Part shown: positions 1 through 8,856 of the stretch, one piece after another
Numbering within the stretch: position 1 is the stretch's first letter
Layout: each line of letters begins with the position of its first letter
Source: Actinocorallia sp. API 0066
GTDB taxonomy: Bacteria; Actinomycetota; Actinomycetes; Streptosporangiales; Streptosporangiaceae
NCBI RefSeq assembly: GCF_020991275.1
Contig: NZ_JAJLQY010000005.1
Span: forward strand, 372,001-436,000
DNA length: 64,000 nucleotides
Direction of reading: 5' to 3'
The notes under the pieces: generated by a model
What the model was told of the DNA's origin: nothing
Seen by the model: the letters and a program-made list of their open reading frames with translations, nothing else
Databases searched by the model: none
Program-made: the position numbers and the translations under genes

Positions 1-918
1 CCGCGTGTCCCGTGGGGGCTGCCCATCGGGGGTTCGCTCCGACCCGTCCTGGACGAACTGAAGCCCGACGTGATGCACGTCCACGCCGGGGTGGTGTCGC
101 CTTTCGCGTGGCGTGCGTTGGCCACCTGCCGGGACGTGCCTTCCGTCGTCACCGTGCACAGCCTGTGGGGGCGGCCCACCGGGGCCGTCTACAGGCGGCT
201 GGTCTCCCGTGACGTGTCGGTGACGGCGGTCAGCGAGGCGGCGGCCCGGCCGATCCGCAGGGCGCTGGGCGCCGACGTGCGGGTGGTGCCGAACGGCATC
301 GACACCGGCCCGTGGCGGACGATCCGGCCGTGGCTGCCGACGGGGGCCGTGCACGTGGTGGCGGTCGGCAGGCTCGCGCCGCGCAAGGAGCCGTTCACGC
401 TGCTGAAGGTGCTGCGGGACGCGGGGCGGCGGACCAGGATCCGGGCGACGATCGTCGGCGACGGCCCCGCCGCGCGCGGTGTCCGCAGGTTCCTGCGGGA
501 GAACCGGATGGACCATTGGGTGAAGCTCACAGGGCGGCTCGACCGCTCGGAGGTGCGCGAGGTGCTCGCGTCGGCGGATGTCTTCGTCGCGCCCGCGCGC
601 CGCGAGTCGTTCGGGCTGGCGGCGCTGGAGGCGCGGCTGGCGGGCGTGCCGGTGATCGCGCACGCCGCCTCCGGCGTCGCGGACTTCGTGCGGCCCGAGC
701 GGGAGGGCCTGCTCGGCGGGTCGCCGCGCGACCTGGCCGACGCGCTGGTCCGGCTGGTCGAGGACGACGAGCTCCGGCACCGTATCGCCGCGCACAACGG
801 CGCGACGGTGCCGGAGCACTGCACCTGGCCCTCGGTGCTCGCCGCGTTCGCCGACCTCTACGAACGCCGCGCGCCGGAGCCTCCTCAGACGCCGAGCACC
901 GACCGGGCCCACTTGTAG
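1..918 (+). CDS. GT4-family glycosyltransferase, 5' end outside window
   Basis: The reading frame is open from base 1, so the start lies upstream of the window; 305 codons remain before TAG at 916-918. The visible part is the second half of a GT-B fold enzyme. It has the inter-domain PNGID motif, a VGRLAPRKE strand-loop that opens the nucleotide-sugar domain, and an SADVFVAPARRESFGLAALEA block with the E(x7)E pattern of retaining GT4 enzymes. GT4 enzymes transfer a sugar from a nucleotide donor, often to lipid or cell-wall precursors. Donor and acceptor cannot be read from this fragment. Its 3' end overlaps the convergent acyl-CoA synthetase by 34 bases. Confidence 0.85.
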   Translation, partial: PRVPWGLPIGGSLRPVLDELKPDVMHVHAGVVSPFAWRALATCRDVPSVVTVHSLWGRPTGAVYRRLVSRDVSVTAVSEAAARPIRRALGADVRVVPNGIDTGPWRTIRPWLPTGAVHVVAVGRLAPRKEPFTLLKVLRDAGRRTRIRATIVGDGPAARGVRRFLRENRMDHWVKLTGRLDRSEVREVLASADVFVAPARRESFGLAALEARLAGVPVIAHAASGVADFVRPEREGLLGGSPRDLADALVRLVEDDELRHRIAAHNGATVPEHCTWPSVLAAFADLYERRAPEPPQTPSTDRAHL

Positions 919-2453
919 TCGGACTTGCCGACGGCGGTCCGCTGCACCTCGCCCACGATCTGGAGCTGGCGCGGCAGCTTGTACCCGGCGATCCGGTCGC
1001 GGCAGTGCGCCAGGAGGTCGTCGAGGGTCAGCTCGTGGCCGGGCACGGGCGCGACGACGGCGGCGACGCGCTGGCCGAACCGCTCGTCGGGGACGCCCAC
1101 GACCACGACGTCGTAGACGCCCGGGTGGTCCTTGATGGCGACCTCGACCTCCTCGGGGTACACCTTCTCGCCGCCCGTGTTGATCACCAGGGAGCCCCGG
1201 CCGAGCAGCACGATCGTGCCGTCCTCCTCCAGGCTGGCGAAGTCGCCCGGCACCGACCAGCGGACGCCGTGCTCGTCGGTGAAGAACGTGGTCGCGGTCT
1301 TGGCGGGGTCGTTGAAGTAGCCGAGCGGGATGTGGCCGGAGCGGGCGAGCCGGCCGATCTCGCCGGGCTTGACCGGGCGCAGGTCGTCGTCCAGGACCTT
1401 GGTGCCGGGCTTCATGAGGAACCGGGCGGTGCCCTCGCCGCCGCCCACGGACGGGCCGAGGGTGCCGGTCTCGGACGCGCCGTAGTTGTCGAGGAACAGC
1501 ACGCCGGGCAGCCGTTCCTGGAGCGCTGCCTTGGCCGCCTCGGTGAGCGGCGCGCCGCCGGACGCGACCGCGAACACCGACGACACGTCGTGGCCGCCCT
1601 TGGCCAGTTCCGCCGCGAGCGGCCTGCCCATGACGTCGCCGACGATCATGACGACGTTCGCGCCCTCCTCCTTGATGAGGTCGAGCACCCGCGCGGGGTC
1701 GAAGGTCCTGTCGTTGAGCAGGACGATCCGGGCGCCGCTGAGGACCGTCATCATGGCCACCCACTGGCCTGCGCCGTGCATGACGGGCGCGCAGTCCAGG
1801 GTCGTCGCGGGGGCCTGCTCGGCGGCCCTGACGATCTCCTCGGGCGCGCCGATCGGGTCGCCGAGCGGGTTGCCGCCGCCCATCGCGCCGAAGAAGATGT
1901 CCTCGCAGCGCCACTCGACGCCCTTGGGGTAGCCGGTGGTGCCGCCGGTGTACATGATGTAGCGGTCGTCGCTGGAGCGCGGCGGGAAGTCGTCGGTGGC
2001 GGGCTGCGCGGCGAGCGCCTCCTCGTAGCCGACGGCGTCGGGGATGTCCGCGTCGCCGCCGTCCTCCAGGACGACGACGTGGCGCAGTTCGGGCAGCGCG
2101 GCCCGGTCGACCTTGGCCAGCAGGGAGCGCTCGCCGATGAGCACGGTGGCGCGGGAGTCCGACAGCACGTGGTGCAGTTCGCCCGCGACGTACCGGTAGT
2201 TGACCGGGATGGGGACGGCGCGCGCCTTGAAGATGCCGAAGAACGCCTCAAGCCATTCGGCCCGGTTCCAGGAGAGGATCGCCACGTGGTCGCCCGGCCG
2301 CACCCCCTGGGCCGTGAGGTGGTGCCCGACCTGCGAGGCGCGGGCGTTCAGCTCGGTGTACGTGCGCCGGACGTCGCCGGCCACGAGGGCCTCGCGATCC
2401 GGTGCCGCGCCTGCGATGAGCTCCAAAAGGTCGGCCAGGTTGTAGCTGGACAT
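885..2453 (-). CDS. Acyl-CoA synthetase, FadD19-like (ANL superfamily)
   Basis: A 522-residue AMP-binding enzyme. The P-loop reads YTGGTTGYPKGVEWR and is followed by the YGASETG and PGDFASLEEDG blocks. The C-terminal hinge is GRGSLVINTGGEKVYPEEVE and the late catalytic lysine lies in AVGKSDYKWA. From memory these blocks resemble mycobacterial FadD19, which activates sterol side-chain or branched acyl chains to CoA thioesters. The exact substrate is not readable. ATG at 2453 was chosen because a GGGAGGAG ribosome site lies 4-5 bases upstream; an upstream in-frame extension to 2558 has none. It stands alone on this strand and points away from the sigma factor gene. No beta-oxidation or sterol genes lie nearby. 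Confidence 0.9.
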   Translation of the reverse strand: MSSYNLADLLELIAGAAPDREALVAGDVRRTYTELNARASQVGHHLTAQGVRPGDHVAILSWNRAEWLEAFFGIFKARAVPIPVNYRYVAGELHHVLSDSRATVLIGERSLLAKVDRAALPELRHVVVLEDGGDADIPDAVGYEEALAAQPATDDFPPRSSDDRYIMYTGGTTGYPKGVEWRCEDIFFGAMGGGNPLGDPIGAPEEIVRAAEQAPATTLDCAPVMHGAGQWVAMMTVLSGARIVLLNDRTFDPARVLDLIKEEGANVVMIVGDVMGRPLAAELAKGGHDVSSVFAVASGGAPLTEAAKAALQERLPGVLFLDNYGASETGTLGPSVGGGEGTARFLMKPGTKVLDDDLRPVKPGEIGRLARSGHIPLGYFNDPAKTATTFFTDEHGVRWSVPGDFASLEEDGTIVLLGRGSLVINTGGEKVYPEEVEVAIKDHPGVYDVVVVGVPDERFGQRVAAVVAPVPGHELTLDDLLAHCRDRIAGYKLPRQLQIVGEVQRTAVGKSDYKWARSVLGV

Positions 2454-2699
2454 GGGTCTCCTCCCCGGGGGTGATCGCGTGAGACGTGCGGCCATCCTCG
2501 TTTCGTCGGCGTTAACCGGCAATACCCACCTATCACGCCCCCGAGAGATTCCGGTCACAATTTGTTCGCGCTACCAGGGCACTGAGCTGCGGTCTAGTAC
2601 GGAAGTGACAGAACGTCCACCAGGACCCCTTAACGTCCCTCTTATGGGGGTGACGGCAGGGTAGATAACGATTCAGCAACCAGAGCAGGGGGCGAAGAC

Positions 2700-3242
2700 G
2701 TGAGCACACCGGTTGCCTGGACGCCGCCGAGTTGGGACGAGATCGTCAGCGAGCACTCCGGGCGGGTCTTCCGCCTGGCCTACCGCCTCACCGGGAACAG
2801 GCACGACGCCGAGGACCTCACCCAGGACGTGTTCGTCCGGGTGTTCCGCTCGCTGTCCTCCTACACGCCCGGCACCTTCGAGGGCTGGCTCCACCGCATC
2901 ACCACCAACCTGTTCCTGGACGGCGCCCGCCGCCGCCAGCGGATCCGGTTCGACGCCCTCACCGAGGAGGCCGCCGCCCGGCTGCGCAGCGGCGAGCGCG
3001 GCCCGGCCCAGATCATCGACGACGCCGCGCTCGACCCCGACGTCCAGCGGGCCCTGGACTCCCTCGCTCGCGAGTACCGGGTCGCCGTCGTCCTGTGCGA
3101 CATCGAGGGCCTCACCTACGAGGAGATCGCGGCGACGCTGGGCGTCAAGCTCGGCACCGTCCGCAGCCGCATCCACCGCGGCCGCGCCCAACTGCGCACC
3201 GCCCTGGAGCACCGCAAGCCGCCCGCCGCCGTCCCCGCCTGA
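2700..3242 (+). CDS. ECF RNA polymerase sigma factor, SigE-like
   Basis: A 180-residue ECF sigma factor. Region 2 is at residues 19-90 ([21 protein letters not shown], then [13 protein letters not shown]) and region 4 at about 125-170 ([20 protein letters not shown], then [20 protein letters not shown]). It resembles the SigE group used for envelope stress in actinobacteria but is shorter than mycobacterial SigE. The start is GTG at 2700. Usually a zinc-binding anti-sigma factor gene follows immediately; none does here. The next gene encodes a dead hydrolase homologue 165 bases away, so how this sigma factor is controlled is unclear. Confidence 0.9.
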   Translation: MSTPVAWTPPSWDEIVSEHSGRVFRLAYRLTGNRHDAEDLTQDVFVRVFRSLSSYTPGTFEGWLHRITTNLFLDGARRRQRIRFDALTEEAAARLRSGERGPAQIIDDAALDPDVQRALDSLAREYRVAVVLCDIEGLTYEEIAATLGVKLGTVRSRIHRGRAQLRTALEHRKPPAAVPA

Positions 3243-3407
3243 TTCCTGGACGTCCAACGCCGCGCCACCCGGAGGGCGATACCGGACATCCGAAACTCCG
3301 GGCGGGTGCGCGGTCGGTGTGTCCTGATGGCGACAGGTGGGTTTCTCCCAGGTTTCTTGTGATCTCGGACATATGACCGGCCGGTCTCCGGCGGTTATCT
3401 TCCGGCC

Positions 3408-4094
3408 ATGGACATGGTCTTCGAACGCCGTGGCGCGGGGCCGCCACTCGTTCTCCTGTGCGGCGCCGGGCAGCGCGGCAGGGCCTGGGAGCCGGTGATC
3501 GGCCTCCTCGCCGCCGAGCGCGAAGTCCTCGTCGCCTCCGTCCGGCAGGGCGACCTCGACGCGACGACGACGGCCCTGGCGCTCGCCCTGCGCGGCCTGC
3601 GCCACCCGCACATCGCCGGGTTCGGGTTCGGCGGGCTCGTCGCCCTGGAGGCCGCCGAGCGCGGCATCGTCTCCTCGGCCGTCGTCATCGAGCCGTCGGG
3701 GTTCGGCGCCGCGCGCCGCCCCCGCGCCGTGCTGCGGGCCGTGCGCCGCGCCTTCGCGCTGCCGGGGCTGCTCCTTGAGCGGCTCGTGGCGCCCCCCGAC
3801 CCGGTCGGCGCGCTGCCCTACCTCGCCCACTACGGCGGCGTCCGGCCCTCCCCCGACGACGGGTCGGCCTTCACCGGCGACCTCGCCGACGTGCCCGTCA
3901 CGCTCGCCTGGGGCGTCCGTGGCGGCCTCCCCGGCCCGGCCAGGACGGCGCGGGCGATGCTCCCCCACGTCACGCACCTGCGGCTGCCCGGCTGCGGCCG
4001 GGTGCCGATGGCCGACGCGCCCCGGATGGTCGCCGACGTCATCCTCAGCGCCACCGCGGCGGCCGAGCGCCAGCGGATCGCCGTGGCGGGCTGA
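3408..4094 (+). CDS. Alpha/beta-hydrolase-fold protein lacking the catalytic triad
   Basis: A 228-residue protein that follows the alpha/beta-hydrolase pattern along its length. All three catalytic positions are changed. The nucleophile elbow reads GFGFGG at residues 71-76, so Ser is Gly73. The acid loop reads WGVRGGL where relatives have W-G-x-R-D, leaving Gly172. The histidine loop reads LPGCGRVPM where relatives have LPGCGHVPM, leaving Arg198. The oxyanion region is also altered (LCGAGQRGRAW). The frame is intact and codon use matches neighbours, so it is probably expressed as a pseudoenzyme with a binding or regulatory role. It lies downstream of the sigma factor gene in the same direction. 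Confidence 0.75.
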   Translation: MDMVFERRGAGPPLVLLCGAGQRGRAWEPVIGLLAAEREVLVASVRQGDLDATTTALALALRGLRHPHIAGFGFGGLVALEAAERGIVSSAVVIEPSGFGAARRPRAVLRAVRRAFALPGLLLERLVAPPDPVGALPYLAHYGGVRPSPDDGSAFTGDLADVPVTLAWGVRGGLPGPARTARAMLPHVTHLRLPGCGRVPMADAPRMVADVILSATAAAERQRIAVAG

Positions 4095-4103
4095 GCGGGC
4101 CGC

Positions 4104-5450
4104 TCAGGCCCTCTTGCCGCCCTCCTCGCTCGGACCCTCGTGGTCGACGAGCGGCAGCCGCAGCACAAAGCAGGCGCCCGACGGGACGTCCGCGACGGTC
4201 AGCTCCCCGCCGTGCGAGCGCGCGATGTCGCGGGCGATCGCCAGACCCAGCCCGGTGCCGCCCGCCGCCCTGCTGCGCGCCGTGTCCAGCCGGGAGAACC
4301 GCTCGAAGATCCGCTCCCGGTCCTCCGCCGGGATGCCGGGGCCGTTGTCGCGGACGGCGAGCACCGCCTCCGGGCCGTCCCTGCGGACCGTCACCCTTGT
4401 CTCGCCGTGCCCGTACTGCTCGGCGTTGTCGAGCAGGTTGGCGTAGAGCCTGGCGAACTGGAACCTGACCCCGTGCACGCAGACCCGCTCCGGCGCCTCC
4501 ACCTCGACGCCCGGCCGCGACTCCAGCCGGGCCAGCTCACCCAGGTCGAAGCCCTCCGGCACCGACGTGCCCGCGCCGAGCTGGGACAGCAGAAGCAGAT
4601 CGGTGATGATCGTCTCCAGCCGGTCGGTGTCGCGCAGCGCGGCCTTGGCGACGTCCTCCCAGTCGGCGTCGTCGGGGTGCAGGAGCGCGCCCTCCAGGTT
4701 GGTGCGCAGCCCCGCGATGGGCGTGCGCAGCTCGTGGGAGGCGTCGGAGGCGAACTGGCGCTGCCGGTCCACCGCCCGCTCCAGCCGCTCCAGCGTCTCG
4801 TTCGACGTCCGGGCCAGCCGCGCGATCTCGTCGTCGCCGTGCGGCTCCGGCACCCTGCGGTGCAGGTCGGACGCGCTGATCTCGGACATCTGCCGACGGA
4901 TCGCCTCGATCGGGCCGAGCGTCCTGCCGACGATGATCCACGTGGACCAGGCGGCGAGCCCGGTGATGCCGACGACGCCGAGGCCGGCGGCCAGGTCGAG
5001 GCCCCTGCCGACGAGCATCGACGGCAGCCGCACCGCGGCGATGACAAAGTCGGTGTCCTCGTCCACGACGGAGCGGACCGCCACGACCGCGTGGCACTCG
5101 CCGTGCCTGCACTCCACCCGGCGGTCCACCCTGTCGTCCGGCGGCGGCCTGAGCTGGCTGAGCGGCTCCGTGTGCGCCTCCGGCGTCGCCGCCACGACCC
5201 GGCCCGAGGTGTCGAGGACCTGGATGAGGTGGACGCCGTCCACGCTGCGCAGCGGATCGACGATGCGGTCCGCGCGCACGTCCCCGACGGTGCGGAAGGC
5301 GGCGCGCTCGGCCGACCCGAAGATCTGGCCGAGGATCGCCTGCCGGAAGAAGAACATCACCCCGACGGCCATGAGCGCGGAGACGATCAGGCCGAGGAGC
5401 GCGGCCAGCAGGGTGTCCCGCACCCGGATCGAGCGCGGCCACCACCTCAT
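4104..5450 (-). CDS. Sensor histidine kinase with HAMP domain, orphan
   Basis: A 448-residue membrane kinase. A first membrane helix (about 15-40) and a second (about 155-180) bracket an extracellular sensor with a Cys pair (VECRHGECHA). A HAMP domain follows (about 185-235), then HisKA with the phospho-accepting His in ASDASHELRTPIAGLR. The HATPase domain has its N box in NLLDNAEQYGHG, G1 in DNGPGIP and G2 in GGTGLGLAIA. ATG 5450 follows a G-rich site (GGGGGATCAG); a GTG at 5471 is the alternative start. No response regulator gene lies on either side, so its partner must be elsewhere. It converges on the dead hydrolase gene with a 9-base gap. Confidence 0.9.
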   Translation of the reverse strand: MRWWPRSIRVRDTLLAALLGLIVSALMAVGVMFFFRQAILGQIFGSAERAAFRTVGDVRADRIVDPLRSVDGVHLIQVLDTSGRVVAATPEAHTEPLSQLRPPPDDRVDRRVECRHGECHAVVAVRSVVDEDTDFVIAAVRLPSMLVGRGLDLAAGLGVVGITGLAAWSTWIIVGRTLGPIEAIRRQMSEISASDLHRRVPEPHGDDEIARLARTSNETLERLERAVDRQRQFASDASHELRTPIAGLRTNLEGALLHPDDADWEDVAKAALRDTDRLETIITDLLLLSQLGAGTSVPEGFDLGELARLESRPGVEVEAPERVCVHGVRFQFARLYANLLDNAEQYGHGETRVTVRRDGPEAVLAVRDNGPGIPAEDRERIFERFSRLDTARSRAAGGTGLGLAIARDIARSHGGELTVADVPSGACFVLRLPLVDHEGPSEEGGKRA

Positions 5451-6054
5451 CTGATCCCCCCGACTGGCCACTCGGCCGAACCTGGTCCCCCGGGCTTGCG
5501 CAGCACCCCGTCACCCAGGGTGACTATCACCGACTGTACCGAGTCGGTTCCGGCACGCTTCGGAGGGGGTCGCCCGGCGGTCGCCGGGCGGTCGCGGAGC
5601 CCGCCGGGACGGGACCGCCGGATGAACTTTCGATGAGACCCCGCGGAAGGGGGCCGCCCGGGCTGACGTAAATGGTCAGCCTGGTGTCATGCTTTCGAAG
5701 CCGCGTTATCAGCGGTCGTTGAGGAGTGAATCGTCGCCTCCGGCACGGCATATCCGAGATATAGCCGCGACCGTTACTGGATTGGAACACCTTCGGCCGT
5801 CGCGCGCCGCGAGCCGCCGCGCGGAGGGCCGGGAGGGGCCTCCGACGACGGCTCCCACCAGAAGTTACGCCGAAGTTGCCACAAGATCGCGGCCGATCCT
5901 GGCCCTCCCCGGACCTACACTGGCGGTCTGGCGAAGCGCCAGAGCATGATTTACGCCACACTTGCATGAGATATTCGTCATGACCACCGAGGTGTTCGTG
6001 TCGACCGATCAGCCCCAGGGCGCGCGGGGCCCAATGCCGGATGGAGGTCACCGC
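5451..6054. other. Intergenic region between divergent kinase and PucR genes
   Basis: About 600 bases with no convincing gene; the open frames here have poor composition and no homology I recognise. The middle part (about 5670-5790) is noticeably richer in A and T. It contains a short inverted repeat GCTGAC-N7-GTCAGC near 5662-5680. This is the expected place for promoters of both flanking genes, but I cannot assign -35/-10 boxes with confidence. Confidence 0.4.
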
Positions 6055-7320
6055 GTGACAGCAGAACTGGGCATCCCCTCCCGCGCCGGACGTGCCGGGC
6101 GGAGCCCATGGTCAGAGCTTCCGCGCGAGCTCGCCGAACACGTCCTGCCGCATCTCGACCTCGTCGCCGAGGAGATCATCGCCGAGATCCGCGTCCAGGT
6201 CCGTGAGTACTCAAGGGGTGAGGGCCCCTACGCGTCCACCCTCCGTACCGTCGTCGAGCGCGCGCTCGCCCACTTCGTGGCGCGCCTCGCCCGCGGTGGT
6301 CCGCACCCCGACCCCGACTTCTTCCAGAACATCGGCAGAGGCGAGGCGGGCGAAGGCCGCAGCCTGGACCCGCTGCAGAGCGCGGTGCGCGTCGGCGGGC
6401 TCGTCGCCTGGCGACGTCTCGCGCGGAACGCCTGGGAGCTGGAACCCCGCATGATCACCGCGCTCTGCGAGGCGGTGTTCGTGCACCAGGACGACATCGC
6501 AAGGCAGGCCGCCGAGGGGTACCGGCAGGCTCAGGCCGCCGTGGCGGGCGAAATGCAGCGGCGCCGCCGCAGGCTGCTCGACCTGCTCCTGTCGGAGTCC
6601 ACCGGCCACGACGCGATCGCCGACCTGGCGGCCGCGGCGCACTGGCCGATGCCGCGCACCGTCGCGGCGGTGGCCCTGGACATCCGCCACCAGGACACCC
6701 GCCCGCCGGCGTTCCCGCCGGACGTGCTGGTGGACCTGGAGCGCACCCAGCCGTCCCTGATCATCCCCGACCCCGACGGCCCCGGCAGACAGCAGGTCGT
6801 CGACAGGGCGCTCGCCGACTGCGCGGGCGTCATCGGCCCCACGGTCGCCGTCACCGAGGCGGCGCACTCGATGCGGCTGGCCCGCAACATGCTCCAGCTC
6901 GGTCAGCGCGGCGTGATCGACGCCGAGGGCGTGGTGCGCTGCGTGGACCACATGTCCACGCTGATCCTCTTCCAGGACGAGCAGCTGCTGAAGTCGCTCG
7001 CGGAGCTCCGGCTGGCCCCGCTCGCGCATCTGCGCAGCAGCCAGCAGGACAGGCTCGCCGAGACGCTCCTGGCGTGGCTCCAGTCCGGCCGTAACGCCAA
7101 CGAGGTGGCGATGCGGTTGCACGTCCACCCCCAGACGGTCCGCTACCGGCTCCGGCAGCTTGAGGAGCTGTTCGGCGACCAGCTCCTGGACCCCGATCTC
7201 CGGTTCGACCTGGAGATCGTGCTGCGGGCCCGCCGCCTGCAGCAGTCGCTGGCGCTGACGCCGGCGACCCCCGACCACCGCGCGGTGGCGGGCGAGGTGA
7301 TCAGCCTCCGCCGCCTCTGA
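6055..7320 (+). CDS. PucR/CdaR-type transcriptional regulator
   Basis: About 421 residues. The C-terminal helix-turn-helix of the PucR family is clear: LAETLLAWLQSGRNANEVAM followed by LHVHPQTVRYRLRQLEELFG. The N-terminal half (HVLPHLDLVAEEIIAEIRVQ, later RVGGLVAWRRLARNAW) matches the sensory part common in actinobacterial members. I chose GTG 6055 because GGAGG lies 7 bases upstream at 6043-6047; in-frame starts at 5962 or 5980 have no ribosome site. Family members regulate catabolic or differentiation genes. The target is unknown, with the downstream monooxygenase gene as a candidate. A terminator hairpin follows. Confidence 0.85.
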   Translation: MTAELGIPSRAGRAGRSPWSELPRELAEHVLPHLDLVAEEIIAEIRVQVREYSRGEGPYASTLRTVVERALAHFVARLARGGPHPDPDFFQNIGRGEAGEGRSLDPLQSAVRVGGLVAWRRLARNAWELEPRMITALCEAVFVHQDDIARQAAEGYRQAQAAVAGEMQRRRRRLLDLLLSESTGHDAIADLAAAAHWPMPRTVAAVALDIRHQDTRPPAFPPDVLVDLERTQPSLIIPDPDGPGRQQVVDRALADCAGVIGPTVAVTEAAHSMRLARNMLQLGQRGVIDAEGVVRCVDHMSTLILFQDEQLLKSLAELRLAPLAHLRSSQQDRLAETLLAWLQSGRNANEVAMRLHVHPQTVRYRLRQLEELFGDQLLDPDLRFDLEIVLRARRLQQSLALTPATPDHRAVAGEVISLRRL

Positions 7321-7360
7321 CGCGTCCGCCCCTCCACCCCTCCACCCCTCCAGTACGAGG

Positions 7361-7393
7361 AAGGCCACCGCTTCCAGCGGTGGCCTTCGTCTT
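7361..7393 (+). terminator. Rho-independent terminator after PucR gene
   Basis: A perfect 11-bp stem (7361-7371 with 7377-7387) with a 5-base loop, followed by a short pyrimidine/T stretch (cgtcttt). It lies 40 bases after the PucR stop codon. Confidence 0.75.
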
Positions 7394-7468
7394 TCCCCCA
7401 AAACGCGCCGGTTCGGCGCCGCCTCGTGAGTCCCAGGTGAGATTCTCCTTACCACGGGTTCCTATTTT

Positions 7469-7495
7469 CCCTACCAATAATGTATGGATATAGGG
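7469..7495. promoter_or_regulatory. AT-rich promoter region with inverted repeat CCCTA-N17-TAGGG
   Basis: In an otherwise GC-rich sequence, 7460-7495 is strongly AT-rich and carries CCCTA at 7469-7473 mirrored by TAGGG at 7491-7495. Inside it, CCA/TGG half-sites flank ATAATGTA. It lies 45-70 bases before the SfnB-like gene, so it probably holds that gene's promoter and an operator. Confidence 0.4.
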
Positions 7496-7540
7496 AGCTT
7501 GGCAAGCCGGAGCGACCCACCGAGCAGAAGGTGACGAACC

Positions 7541-8761
7541 ATGACAGTGCAGACGGCAGTAGCCGCCCCTCCCGCGCTCACCGACAGCACCGCGCCCGCC
7601 GTCGCGGCCGAGGTCGCCGCGCGGGTCAGGCCCGGTTCCGCCGACCGCGACCGGCAGGCGCGGCACCCCGCCGCCGAACTCGCCGACCTGGCCGCCACCG
7701 GCCTGCTCGGCATCTCCGTGCCCACCGCGCACGGCGGCGGCGGGGTCGCGCCCAGCACCGTGGGCGAGGTGTTCAGGCTGCTCGCGGTCGGCGACCCGTC
7801 CGTCGCGCAACTCCTCCTCGCGCACTTCGTGATCATCGACATCCTCAAGGAAGCCGGGAGCGACGAGCAGCGCGCGTTCTTCTTCGGCGAGGCGGTGCGC
7901 GGCGTCCGGTTCGGCAACGCCACCGCCGAACGCGGCACCAGGCACGTCTTCGACCGCAGGACGGCGCTGACGGCCGACCCCGCCGGAGGGTTCCGGCTGA
8001 ACGGCCGCAAGTTCTACACCACGGGCGCGCTCGCCTCCGGCTGGATCGGCGTCGACGCGTCCGAGGACGGCGACCAGACCCTGCCCGTCATCGCCTTCGT
8101 CCGCCCCGACGACGAGGGCGTCGAGTTCTTCGACGACTGGACGGCGTTCGGGCAGCGCCCCACCGCCAGCGGCTCCATCACCTTCACGGACGTGCACGTG
8201 CCCGCAGAGCGGGTCGTCACCTTCGGCCCGCTGCCCACCGACCCGCCCCCGCAGACCCTGGGCGCCTACGACCAGCTCCTGCACGCCGCGATCGACGTCG
8301 GCATCGGCAGGGCCGCCCTGGAGGACGGCGCCGCCTTCATCGCCGAGCGCTCCCGCCCGTGGTTCGAGTCCGGCCACGACCGGGCCGCCGACGAGCCCCA
8401 CGTCCTCCTCCACGTCGGCAAGCTCACCACCCGCCTGCACGCCCTGGAAGCCCTCTTCGCCCGCGCCGGCACCATCCTGGACGCCACCTACGCCGCCCCC
8501 GAACTGACCGACGAGAACACCGCCGCCGCCTCCCTGGCCGTCGCCGAAGCCAAGTCCTTCGCCCAGGAGGTCTCCGTCCAGATCGCCAACGACATCCTGG
8601 AACTCTCCGGCACCAGCTCCGCCGACGCCACCCACGGCCTCGACCGCCACTGGCGCAACGTCCGCGTCCACTCCCTCCACGACCCCGCCCGCTGGAAGTA
8701 CCACCACATCGGCAACCACACACTCAACGCCGTCAACCCCCCGCGCTACCCCCTCCTCTAA
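7541..8761 (+). CDS. SfnB/DszC-like flavin-dependent monooxygenase (acyl-CoA dehydrogenase fold)
   Basis: A 406-residue protein of the acyl-CoA dehydrogenase superfamily. It has the N-terminal helical domain, a beta-barrel (FGNATAERGTRHVFDR; LNGRKFYTTGALASGWIGV) and the C-terminal helices. The ending HGLDRHWRNVRVHSLHDPAR, WKYHHIGNHTLN is characteristic of the SfnB/DszC branch. These are FMNH2-dependent monooxygenases acting on sulfones, sulfoxides or related compounds, often induced by sulfur limitation. There is no acyl-CoA dehydrogenase catalytic Glu context. AAGGTGA provides the ribosome site for ATG 7541. No flavin reductase is adjacent. Substrate assignment is inference. Confidence 0.8.
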   Translation: MTVQTAVAAPPALTDSTAPAVAAEVAARVRPGSADRDRQARHPAAELADLAATGLLGISVPTAHGGGGVAPSTVGEVFRLLAVGDPSVAQLLLAHFVIIDILKEAGSDEQRAFFFGEAVRGVRFGNATAERGTRHVFDRRTALTADPAGGFRLNGRKFYTTGALASGWIGVDASEDGDQTLPVIAFVRPDDEGVEFFDDWTAFGQRPTASGSITFTDVHVPAERVVTFGPLPTDPPPQTLGAYDQLLHAAIDVGIGRAALEDGAAFIAERSRPWFESGHDRAADEPHVLLHVGKLTTRLHALEALFARAGTILDATYAAPELTDENTAAASLAVAEAKSFAQEVSVQIANDILELSGTSSADATHGLDRHWRNVRVHSLHDPARWKYHHIGNHTLNAVNPPRYPLL

Positions 8762-8770
8762 CCCGCAAAC

Positions 8771-8800
8771 GGCCCCCGTCCCCGCACCGGGACGGGGGCC
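8771..8800. terminator. Bidirectional terminator-like hairpin
   Basis: A perfect 12-bp GC-rich stem (8771-8782 with 8789-8800) and 6-base loop lies between the convergent monooxygenase and secreted-protein genes. There is no T tract on either side, as is common in GC-rich actinobacteria. Confidence 0.6.
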
Positions 8801-8856
8801 GCCGCGCCCTCGTCCCGGGCCGTGCTCCGGCTCGCGGGATCCCTGACGCTCGACGG

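Noticed and set aside
885-2453. Sterol catabolism cluster based on the FadD19-like enzyme
   Set aside because: No other sterol or beta-oxidation genes are present nearby, so only the single enzyme is called.
312-2474. Long plus-strand open frame across the acyl-CoA synthetase
   Set aside because: It is antisense to a clear ANL enzyme; the product is compositionally biased and lacks domains. Long antisense frames are expected at this GC content.
5527-6051. Minus-strand frame of 174 codons in the kinase/PucR gap
   Set aside because: Arginine/proline-rich composition, no ribosome site and no recognisable motif.
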